Below are positions 8,300 through 15,778 of a stretch of 37,440 bases of DNA, one piece after another (positions within the stretch are counted from its first letter, which is position 1; each line of letters starts with the position of its first letter). The DNA is from an uncultured Prevotellaceae bacterium (GTDB lineage: Bacteria; Bacteroidota; Bacteroidia; Bacteroidales; Bacteroidaceae): NCBI GenBank assembly GCA_902770845.1, contig CACXUV010000017.1, positions 1 through 37,440 of the forward strand, written 5' to 3'. Below the pieces are notes generated by a model. It was given only the letters and a program-made list of their open reading frames with translations, was not told where the DNA came from and ran no database searches. The position numbers were made by a program, and so were the translations under genes.

Positions 8300-9142
8300 A
8301 TGTTCCAGAAAATCATCTGCATTGCAGCCACATTTCTACTGTTGACTGCCTGTCAAAAAGCTACGACATCCCAAACGGAAGGTGAGGAGGAACTCACGGT
8401 TCCACCATGCGTTGTCAGCTCTCCACCCGATTCACTCCACTTAGACAAATTCTACAGCAAATACGTCGATGTGAACGGACTCCCGCTCATTTCATCATGG
8501 CGTGTGCCTGACTCCTGCTTCGTAGCAGCCCACCGCACGCTCTATGCCATGACCAGCATGCTGGCACCTGAAATCATCGAAGCCATGAAGAAAGCCAATG
8601 CACGGGTGGCCATCATGGCCCGCTACGAAGGAACCACAGACCTGCCAGAGCACCACTATCTGATTAATGACACAGCCCTGAACTGGGATCTGAGAGCCCG
8701 TGGACTGGGTGGTACCATCGAAGAGCCGCTCACCAGCTGTGCCGAAGAGAACATACTGGCCTACCAAATAGACAAGTATCATGCAGAAGATATTCTCATC
8801 CATGAGTTTGCACATGCCATTCACTGCATTGGCATCATCCAGGTAGACAGCACCTTCGACGACCGATTGCAGAAACTATATGAACAGGCTAAGGCAAGGG
8901 GCATCCTAGCCGGTACGTACAGGGAAACAGACAGGATGGAATATTTTGCAGAAGGCGTGCAAGACTGGTTTAACGTCAATGCTGAGATGCCCCACACCGA
9001 CGGCAAACACAACTGGTGCAACACAAGGGAGGAGTTACAGGTGTTCGATCCTGACTTGTACAACCTGATTGCCGAGTTCTTCCCAAAGACCCAATTGCAG
9101 ATCAGCAAACATGCTAAAGTAAACCAATACACGAAACCATGA
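8300..9142 (+). CDS. Zincin (HExxH) metallopeptidase-like lipoprotein
   Basis: Predicted exported lipoprotein of 280 residues. I chose the ATG at 8300 over an in-frame ATG at 8258 because it directly opens a signal peptide with lipobox LLTAC (Cys18). The catalytic-type motif HEFAHAIH (H168, E169, H172) is followed about 45 residues later by RMEYFAEGVQDWF, whose E214 or E218 is the probable third zinc ligand, a gluzincin pattern. I do not recognise the exact family. Secreted proteins with an EYFAEGVQxWF segment are known but poorly characterised, so peptidase activity is inferred. It is the first gene of the operon, and its stop overlaps the next start (ATGA at 9139). In context it could trim proteins or peptides at the envelope for the downstream Xaa-Pro peptidases. 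Confidence 0.75.
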   Translation: MFQKIICIAATFLLLTACQKATTSQTEGEEELTVPPCVVSSPPDSLHLDKFYSKYVDVNGLPLISSWRVPDSCFVAAHRTLYAMTSMLAPEIIEAMKKANARVAIMARYEGTTDLPEHHYLINDTALNWDLRARGLGGTIEEPLTSCAEENILAYQIDKYHAEDILIHEFAHAIHCIGIIQVDSTFDDRLQKLYEQAKARGILAGTYRETDRMEYFAEGVQDWFNVNAEMPHTDGKHNWCNTREELQVFDPDLYNLIAEFFPKTQLQISKHAKVNQYTKP

Positions 9143-10560
9143 CTTTCAAAAAAGACACGTATATACGTCGCCGTGCCCAGCTGAAGAGAGCGTTGGGCAG
9201 CGGACTGTTGTTGTTTCTTGGCAACGACGAGACAGGCATGAACTATGCCGACAACACCTACCAGTTCCGTCAGGACAGCACCTTTCTCTATTTCTTCGGA
9301 CTCGACTATGCCGGTCTGGCCGCCGTTATCGACATTGATGCTGACCGTGAAGTGGTGTTCGGCAATGACCTGACTATCGATGACATTGTGTGGACAGGAC
9401 TTCAGCCAAGCATTGCTGAAAAAAGTCAAGCTGCTGGTATCAGCGATACCCTTCCCCTAACAGACCTGAAAGGCTATCTGGACAAAGCACGTGCCAAAGG
9501 CCAGCCCATTCATTTCCTTCCCCCTTATCGCGGCGACCACAGCGTATGGCTGTGGGAACTGCTTGGCATCGAACCCGCTGCACAGACGGCACAAGCCTCC
9601 ATACCGTTCATTAAAGCCATCGTGGACCAGCGCAACCACAAAAGCGACGAGGAGATTGGCTTTATTGAAGAGTCGGTAGACTTGAGTACAGAGATGCACC
9701 TGGCTGCCTACCGCACAGTGAGACCCGGCATCCATGAGTCGGAAGTGGCTGCTGCCGTTGAAGAAGTAGCTTGCCGTCATGGCAACGCACTGGCATTTCC
9801 AACCATTGCCACCGTGCAGGGGCAAGTGCTTCACAATCACGGCTTCATTCATGAACTGAACGAAGGTGACATCTTTCTGCTAGATGCCGGGGCTGAAACA
9901 CGCATGCACTATGCTGGCGACCTGTCTTCCTCAATGCCTGTCGGCGAACGGTTCACAGAACAGCAGGCCGAAGTCTATGAGATTCATCTGGCCAGTTTCC
10001 AGGCTGCCGTCGACCAGTTGAAACCCGGTGTACCGTTCCGTGAAGCCCATCTTGCTGCTGCCACAAAGATTGCCGAGGGCATGAAAGGACTCGGGCTTAT
10101 GAAAGGCGACCCCGCAGAAGCAGCACAGACAGGTGCTTACGCCATGTTCTTCCCCTGCGGACTGGGCCACATGGTAGGCCTCGACGTTCACGACATGGAG
10201 AACCTGGGTGAACAGTATGTAGGCTATGCCGAAGGACAAGTCAAGAGCAAACAATTCGGTTTCAAGTCGTTGCGACTAGCCAGGCCACTCGAACCGGGAT
10301 TTGTCTTCACCATAGAACCTGGCATTTATTTCATTCCCGAACTCATGGACCGATGGGAATCCGAACATCTGTTCACCGATTTCATTTGTTATGACAAGCT
10401 CAAGGCGTGGCGCAACTTCACTGGTCTGCGCAACGAGTTGAACTATGTCATGACGCCTACTGGAGCACGCCTGCTGGGCACCATCAAAAAGCCCATGACC
10501 ATCGAAGAAGTCTATGCCGCAAAGAGCGGTAAGGCACCGGAACATTCCTTACTTAAATAA
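9139..10560 (+). CDS. Xaa-Pro aminopeptidase (M24B), PepP-like, shorter form
   Basis: Cytosolic dinuclear-metal aminopeptidase of 473 residues, releasing the N-terminal residue from Xaa-Pro (possibly Xaa-Hyp) peptides. An N-terminal creatinase-like domain (about 1-165) precedes the pita-bread catalytic domain. The five metal ligands are visible: D249 (LLDAGAE), D261 (YAGDLSS), H344 (GLGHMVGLDVHD), E393 (TIEPGIYF) and E433 (GLRNELN). The last is an unusual form of the RxE motif. The conserved LHNHG (231-235) is also present. Translation is coupled to the upstream lipoprotein by an ATGA overlap. hypD follows after 15 bases. It is only distantly related to the second Xaa-Pro aminopeptidase at 13918, so the two are not a recent duplication. 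Confidence 0.9.
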   Translation: MTFKKDTYIRRRAQLKRALGSGLLLFLGNDETGMNYADNTYQFRQDSTFLYFFGLDYAGLAAVIDIDADREVVFGNDLTIDDIVWTGLQPSIAEKSQAAGISDTLPLTDLKGYLDKARAKGQPIHFLPPYRGDHSVWLWELLGIEPAAQTAQASIPFIKAIVDQRNHKSDEEIGFIEESVDLSTEMHLAAYRTVRPGIHESEVAAAVEEVACRHGNALAFPTIATVQGQVLHNHGFIHELNEGDIFLLDAGAETRMHYAGDLSSSMPVGERFTEQQAEVYEIHLASFQAAVDQLKPGVPFREAHLAAATKIAEGMKGLGLMKGDPAEAAQTGAYAMFFPCGLGHMVGLDVHDMENLGEQYVGYAEGQVKSKQFGFKSLRLARPLEPGFVFTIEPGIYFIPELMDRWESEHLFTDFICYDKLKAWRNFTGLRNELNYVMTPTGARLLGTIKKPMTIEEVYAAKSGKAPEHSLLK

Positions 10561-10575
10561 GAAACTATTATTCAG

Positions 10576-12975
10576 ATGAACTTCAGCATCAAACATCCTG
10601 AGAATCTTGGCGGCATGAACGACCGCATCAAACGGCTGCGCCAACAGAGTCTCGACACCCCAACCACGTTAAGCATTGAGCGGGCGCTCATTGAGACCGC
10701 TTTCTACAAAGAGCATTTCGGCACTCTGTCCACACCGGTGCTGCGTGCCCGTAACTTCTATGAGATTTGCAAGAAAAAGACCATCTACATTGGTGATGAC
10801 GAACTGATTGTAGGCGAGCGTGGTCCCAAGCCCAAAGCCGTTCCCACGTTTCCCGAACTGACTTGTCACTCAGTGGAAGACCTTCACACGCTTGATACCC
10901 GCGAACTACAGAGCTACCACATTGCACAGGCCGACATCGACACCTACGAACGTGAAGTGATTCCATATTGGAAGGGAAAGACACAGCGCGAGCGCATCTT
11001 CAACCATGTGTCGAAGGAATGGGAAGAAGCCTACCATGCCGGTGTCTTCACCGAATTCATGGAGCAGCGTGCAGCCGGTCACACGGCCATGGACGGCAAG
11101 ATGTACCACGAAGGCCTTCTCGATGTGAAGGCCCGTATTGAGAAAAAGATTGCCAGTCTTGACTATATCAATGACCCCGAAGCCACCGACAAGCAACAGG
11201 AGCTGGAGGCTATGGCCATCTCGTGCGACGCTGCCATTCTCTTTGCAGAGCGTCATGCCGAACTGGCTACAGAAATGGCTGCCAAGGAAACACGGCCACA
11301 GCGGAAGAAAGAACTTGAAAAGATTGCCAACGTGTGTCGCCACGTACCGGCTCATGCCCCACGCGATTTGTGGGAAGCCATACAGATGTACTGGTTCGTA
11401 CACTTAGGAACTGTGACCGAACTGAACGGATGGGACTCGATGAACCCTGGCCATATTGACCAGCACCTGTGGCCTTTCTACCAGCAGGGACTGGCCGACG
11501 GCAGTCTCACGCGTGAACAGGCCAAGGAACTGCTGTGCTGTCTCTGGATCAAGTTCAACAACCAGCCTGCACCGCCCAAGGTCGGAGTGACGGCCTTGGA
11601 ATCGGGTACTTACAACGACTTTACAAATATAAACATCGGTGGTGTAGACCGCAATGGCAACAGCGGCACAAACGAACTGTCGTTTATGATTCTTGAGATT
11701 CAAGAGGAACTGCACGAGTTACAACCCGGACTCTCCATTCACATTGCCCAGAACACACCCGACGACTTCCTGCTTGAAGGCATACGTGTCATCCGCCAGG
11801 GCCACGGTTATCCCAGCATCTTCAATCCCGACACCTACGTCGAGGAGCTGGTACGCCAGGGCAAGAGCCTTGAAGATGCCCGCGAAGGCGGCTGTTCCGG
11901 CTGCATCGAGGTGGGTGCTTTCGGCAAGGAAGCCTATCTGCTGACCGGTTACCTGAACACACCGAAGATTCTGGAAATAACCCTAAACAACGGCATCGAC
12001 CCCGAAAGCGGTAAGCAGTTAGGACTGACCACAGGCGACCCACGCCAGTTCAAGACCTTCGACGAGCTTTATGAAGCCTGGCACCGGCAGATGATTTACT
12101 TCGTCAATCTGAAACTCAGCGTCAACAACTACATCGAACGCATGTTCTCACTCTATGCCCCCGCCACCTTCCTCAGCCTGTTCATTGACGACTGCATAGA
12201 GAAAGGCAAAGACTACTACAGCGGCGGCGCCCGTTACAACACCACTTACATACAATGTACGGGCCTTGGCACCATCACCGACTGCTTCACCACGCTGAAG
12301 AAGCACGTGTTCGAAGACCATAGGTACACCTTGGACGAGATTCTCGTAGCCTGCAAGAACAACTGGGAAGGCAGTGAGAAGATGCGCCAGTACATCCGCA
12401 ACCACACGCCCTTCTTCGGCAACGACGATGCCTACGCCGACCAGATTGCCGTACAGGTCTACGACGACTTGGTGCGAGCCATTGAAGGACGCCCCAACAC
12501 CCGAGGCGGAAAGACCCACCTGAACATGCTCTCCACCACTTGTCACAACTACTTTGGAAGCGTTTGCGGCGCCACGCCCAACGGTCGTCTGGCCCACTTT
12601 GCCATCAGCGACGGCACATCGCCTGCTCACGGCAGCGACACCCACGGCCCCACGGCAGTCATCAAGTCACTGGGCAAGCTCGACCAGACCAAGAGCGGCG
12701 GCACTTTGCTCAACGTGCGCTTTGTACCGTCGCTGCTCAAGCGCGAGGAAGACCAGCGCAAACTGGGCAGTTTGGTACGCACCTACTTCAAGCTGGGCGG
12801 TCATCACATTCAGTTCAACATTGTCGATACCGACACCCTGCATGATGCCCAGCTGCACCCCGAAGACTACCGCGACCTGCTCGTTCGCGTGGCTGGCTAC
12901 TCCGATTATTTCAACGACATGACCGAACAGTTGCAGAACGAAATCATTGCCAGAACCCAGAATGACGAACTGTAA
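10576..12975 (+). CDS. hypD: Glycyl radical enzyme, trans-4-hydroxy-L-proline dehydratase type
   Basis: An oxygen-sensitive glycyl radical enzyme of 799 residues. HypD removes water from trans-4-hydroxy-L-proline to give (S)-1-pyrroline-5-carboxylate, which can be reduced to proline. The thiyl-radical Cys443 and Glu445 lie in CSGCIEVGAFGKEAY, and the glycyl residue G774 in RVAGYSDYF. Residues I recall from the C. difficile HypD structure (F152, H160, D278, S334, F340, C434, E436, T645, G765) all appear here at +9: F161, H169, D287, S343, F349, C443, E445, T654, G774. Pyruvate formate-lyase is excluded because the adjacent Cys-Cys pair is absent. A second start at 10615 (MNDRIKRLRQQ) is possible. 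The activase start overlaps its 3' end by 14 bases. It is unrelated to the hydrogenase maturation protein also called HypD. Confidence 0.92.
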   Translation: MNFSIKHPENLGGMNDRIKRLRQQSLDTPTTLSIERALIETAFYKEHFGTLSTPVLRARNFYEICKKKTIYIGDDELIVGERGPKPKAVPTFPELTCHSVEDLHTLDTRELQSYHIAQADIDTYEREVIPYWKGKTQRERIFNHVSKEWEEAYHAGVFTEFMEQRAAGHTAMDGKMYHEGLLDVKARIEKKIASLDYINDPEATDKQQELEAMAISCDAAILFAERHAELATEMAAKETRPQRKKELEKIANVCRHVPAHAPRDLWEAIQMYWFVHLGTVTELNGWDSMNPGHIDQHLWPFYQQGLADGSLTREQAKELLCCLWIKFNNQPAPPKVGVTALESGTYNDFTNINIGGVDRNGNSGTNELSFMILEIQEELHELQPGLSIHIAQNTPDDFLLEGIRVIRQGHGYPSIFNPDTYVEELVRQGKSLEDAREGGCSGCIEVGAFGKEAYLLTGYLNTPKILEITLNNGIDPESGKQLGLTTGDPRQFKTFDELYEAWHRQMIYFVNLKLSVNNYIERMFSLYAPATFLSLFIDDCIEKGKDYYSGGARYNTTYIQCTGLGTITDCFTTLKKHVFEDHRYTLDEILVACKNNWEGSEKMRQYIRNHTPFFGNDDAYADQIAVQVYDDLVRAIEGRPNTRGGKTHLNMLSTTCHNYFGSVCGATPNGRLAHFAISDGTSPAHGSDTHGPTAVIKSLGKLDQTKSGGTLLNVRFVPSLLKREEDQRKLGSLVRTYFKLGGHHIQFNIVDTDTLHDAQLHPEDYRDLLVRVAGYSDYFNDMTEQLQNEIIARTQNDEL

Positions 12976-13876
12976 CATCTTCGACATCAAACGCTACGCC
13001 ATCAACGACGGACCGGGCATCCGTACTACCATTTTCCTGAAAGGGTGCCCGCTCCGTTGTGTGTGGTGTCACAATCCCGAAGGATGGCAGCCCCAGCAAC
13101 AGTTGCTCTACAAAAAGACCAAGTGCATCGGATGCCAGACCTGCGTTGACGTGTGCCCACAGCATGCCCTGCAACTGACTTCAGAAGGCATCCGACACAC
13201 CGAAAATCCCTGCACGCTCTGTGGTCAGTGTACCGACGAGTGTCCCACCACAGCCTTAGAGATGTGTGGCCGTGAGTGGTCTGTCGAGCAACTGATGGCC
13301 GAGATTGAAAAAGAACGCGACGTGATGCAGGACAGCGGTGGCGGTGTGACGCTCTGCGGCGGCGAGCCACTCATGCATGCCAAATATGTCCTGATGCTGC
13401 TTCGCGAACTGGGGCAGAGAGGATTCCACCGCACTGTCGACACCACGCTCCATGCTCCCTGGCACATTGTGGAGCAGGTGGCCGCGAACTGTGAATTGTG
13501 GCTGGTGGACCTGAAACTGATGGACACTGAAAAGCACCGTCGCTTCACGGGTGTAGACAACAGCCTGATTCTTCAGAACATTGAGCAACTGGCCCGTCTG
13601 GGTGCTGACTTCTTCATCCGCATTCCGCTCATTGAGGGCATCAATGCCGACGAAGAAAACATCCGGCAGACCGCACAGTTCCTGACTTCCCTACCCTGGC
13701 AACGCCGCACGGTGAACCTCCTGCCCTATCACGATGTGGGCAAGGACAAGCACCGCCGCATGTGGAGCACCTACAATCCCGACGACTTCAGCATGGCCAC
13801 GCCCACCGATGAAACCGTCCAACGCTGTGCCCACCTACTTGAGACCGCCGGTCTTCATGTCATCATCGGTGGCTGA
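12962..13876 (+). CDS. Radical-SAM glycyl radical enzyme activating enzyme (for the HypD-type dehydratase)
   Basis: Installs the glycyl radical on the preceding enzyme using S-adenosylmethionine and a reduced [4Fe-4S] cluster. The 304-residue protein has the radical-SAM motif C29-PLR-C33-VW-C36, followed by CHNPEGW. A two-cluster ferredoxin insert follows (C55, C58, C61, C65 and C84, C87, C90, C94), then the SAM-binding GGEP (133-136). The ferredoxin insert separates it from the short PFL activase and is usual for activases of dehydratase/lyase-type glycyl radical enzymes. The ATG at 12962 is preferred over an upstream in-frame TTG at 12947. The overlap with hypD supports coupled synthesis of enzyme and activator. 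Confidence 0.92.
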   Translation: MTNCNIFDIKRYAINDGPGIRTTIFLKGCPLRCVWCHNPEGWQPQQQLLYKKTKCIGCQTCVDVCPQHALQLTSEGIRHTENPCTLCGQCTDECPTTALEMCGREWSVEQLMAEIEKERDVMQDSGGGVTLCGGEPLMHAKYVLMLLRELGQRGFHRTVDTTLHAPWHIVEQVAANCELWLVDLKLMDTEKHRRFTGVDNSLILQNIEQLARLGADFFIRIPLIEGINADEENIRQTAQFLTSLPWQRRTVNLLPYHDVGKDKHRRMWSTYNPDDFSMATPTDETVQRCAHLLETAGLHVIIGG

Positions 13877-13917
13877 CTTCCCTTTCCAAACTCATCACTT
13901 TTCACTCATCACTTCCC

Positions 13918-15681
13918 ATGACCAAATTAGAACAATTGCGCGAACTCATGCAGCGCGAGCACCTCAGTGCATTCATCTTCCCCAGTACTGACCCCCACCA
14001 GAGCGAATACGTGGCCGACCACTGGAAAGGCCGCGAATGGATCAGCGGCTTCAACGGCTCAGCCGGAACGGCTGTGGTCACCATGACCAGTGCAGCCCTA
14101 TGGACCGACTCACGCTATTTCCTGGCTGCCGAAGAGCAGCTGAAGGGCACTGGATTCCAGCTGATGAAGCTGAAGATAGAAGGTACACCCACCATTGCCG
14201 AGTGGCTGGGCCAGCAGCTCAGCACCACACAAAGCCCCGAAGTGGGCATCGACGGCATGCTCTGCTCGGCCAGCGAAGCCGAACAGCTCATTCAGGAACT
14301 GCGCCATCAGGGCGGCATCACACTGCGCACCAACCTCGACCCACTGCGACAGCTGTGGCGCGACCGCCCTGCCCTGCCCGACACGCCCATTGAGATTCAA
14401 CCTCTGGAACTGGCCGGTGAACCTTGCAGTTCAAAGATACAACGCATACGCAAGGCTCTGAGGCAGCAGCATGCCGACGGCATGCTCGTCAGTGCCCTCG
14501 ACGACATTGCCTGGACACTGAACCTTCGCGGCCAGGACGTACACTGCACCCCCGTCTTCGTCGGCTACCTGCTCATCTCCTCCACCAACGTCACGCTTTT
14601 CACAGACCAGAAGAAGGTCACACCTGAAGTGCGCCAGTACCTGAGTGACAACCACATCGGAATCGACGACTACCAGAACGTGGCCAAAGGACTCAAGGAA
14701 TACTTTGAACAGAACATCCTGATGGATCCTGCCGAGACGAGTTTCACCCTGATGAAAGCCCCCGCACGTGACATCGTGCGTGGCACTTCGCCCATTCCGG
14801 CCATGAAAATCATGAAGAACGAAGCCGAGATACGCGGCTACCACGACGCCATGACACGCGACGGTGTGGCTATGGTGCGCTTTCTGATGTGGCTGGAACA
14901 GCACACCGAAGGCGAGACAGAAATCAGCATTGACCGCAAGCTCACCGAACTGCGGGCCCAGCAACCGCGCTACCGCGACCTTTCATTCGACACCATTGCC
15001 GGCTATGAGGCCCACGGTGCCATCGTTCACTACGAAGCCACGCCTGAGACAGACATCCCTCTGCATGCCCGTGGCCTGTTGCTGCTCGACAGTGGAGCAC
15101 AGTATCAGGACGGCACCACCGACATCACCCGCACCATTGCACTGGGTCCCATCACCGACGAGCAACGCCACATCTACACGCTGGTGCTGAAAGGCCACAT
15201 ACAGCTGGCACGGGCCGTCTTCCCCGAAGGTACTGCCGGAACACAGCTCGACGTGCTGGCCCGCCAGTTCATGTGGCGCGAAGGCATAAACTACCTGCAC
15301 GGCACGGGCCATGGCGTAGGATCCTACCTCAGCGTACACGAAGGCCCCCACCAGTTCCGCATGGAGTGGAAGCCCCAGCCGCTGCTGCCCGGCATGACCG
15401 TTACCGACGAGCCCGGCATCTACCTGCCCGGTCGTTTCGGCGTGCGCATCGAGAACACCATGCTCATCGTACCGGCCATGGAGAGCGAGTTTGGCCGCTA
15501 CCTGCAATTGGAACCGCTCACGCTCTGCCCCATCGACACCAAGCCCATCGACACAACCATGCTCTCAACCGACGAGCGCCAATGGCTGAACGACTATCAC
15601 GCCATGGTGTTCGAACGGCTGAGCCCCCATCTCACTGATGAAGAACAGCAGTGGCTGCGCCAGGCTACAGCAGCAATCTGA
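13918..15681 (+). CDS. Xaa-Pro aminopeptidase (M24B), long three-domain form
   Basis: Cytosolic aminopeptidase P of 587 residues, like eukaryotic XPNPEP1: two creatinase-like N-terminal domains (about 1-295) and a C-terminal pita-bread domain. All five metal ligands are present in canonical motifs: D391 (LLLLDSGAQY), D402 (GTTDITRT), H465 (LHGTGHGVGSYL), E498 (VTDEPGIYLPG) and E512 (VRIENTM). It begins 41 bases after the activase and is the last gene of the operon, before the hairpin at 15713-15741. With the shorter peptidase at 9139 it brackets the hypD-activase pair. This suggests both serve to free imino acids from X-Pro/Hyp peptides; the split of substrate ranges is unknown. Confidence 0.92.
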   Translation: MTKLEQLRELMQREHLSAFIFPSTDPHQSEYVADHWKGREWISGFNGSAGTAVVTMTSAALWTDSRYFLAAEEQLKGTGFQLMKLKIEGTPTIAEWLGQQLSTTQSPEVGIDGMLCSASEAEQLIQELRHQGGITLRTNLDPLRQLWRDRPALPDTPIEIQPLELAGEPCSSKIQRIRKALRQQHADGMLVSALDDIAWTLNLRGQDVHCTPVFVGYLLISSTNVTLFTDQKKVTPEVRQYLSDNHIGIDDYQNVAKGLKEYFEQNILMDPAETSFTLMKAPARDIVRGTSPIPAMKIMKNEAEIRGYHDAMTRDGVAMVRFLMWLEQHTEGETEISIDRKLTELRAQQPRYRDLSFDTIAGYEAHGAIVHYEATPETDIPLHARGLLLLDSGAQYQDGTTDITRTIALGPITDEQRHIYTLVLKGHIQLARAVFPEGTAGTQLDVLARQFMWREGINYLHGTGHGVGSYLSVHEGPHQFRMEWKPQPLLPGMTVTDEPGIYLPGRFGVRIENTMLIVPAMESEFGRYLQLEPLTLCPIDTKPIDTTMLSTDERQWLNDYHAMVFERLSPHLTDEEQQWLRQATAAI

Positions 15682-15712
15682 GCAAAAAATCTGACAACGA
15701 ATCGACAAGAAA

Positions 15713-15741
15713 GGGCTCCTTCCGCGAGGCAGAAGGAGCCC
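15713..15741. terminator. Terminator hairpin between the hypD operon and the pectin operon
   Basis: GGGCTCCTTC at 15713-15722 and GAAGGAGCCC at 15732-15741 form a perfect 10-bp stem with a 9-base loop, with a TGAATGTTTTC tail on plus. It sits between convergent operons and probably acts in both directions. Confidence 0.8.
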
Positions 15742-15778
15742 TGAATGTTTTCAGAAAAGAGCTGAAACGATGCCGCTA

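Noticed and set aside
10576-12975. Pyruvate formate-lyase or choline TMA-lyase identity for the glycyl radical enzyme
   Set aside because: The adjacent Cys-Cys pair of pyruvate formate-lyase is missing, and the substrate-site residues follow the recalled HypD set rather than the CutC set.
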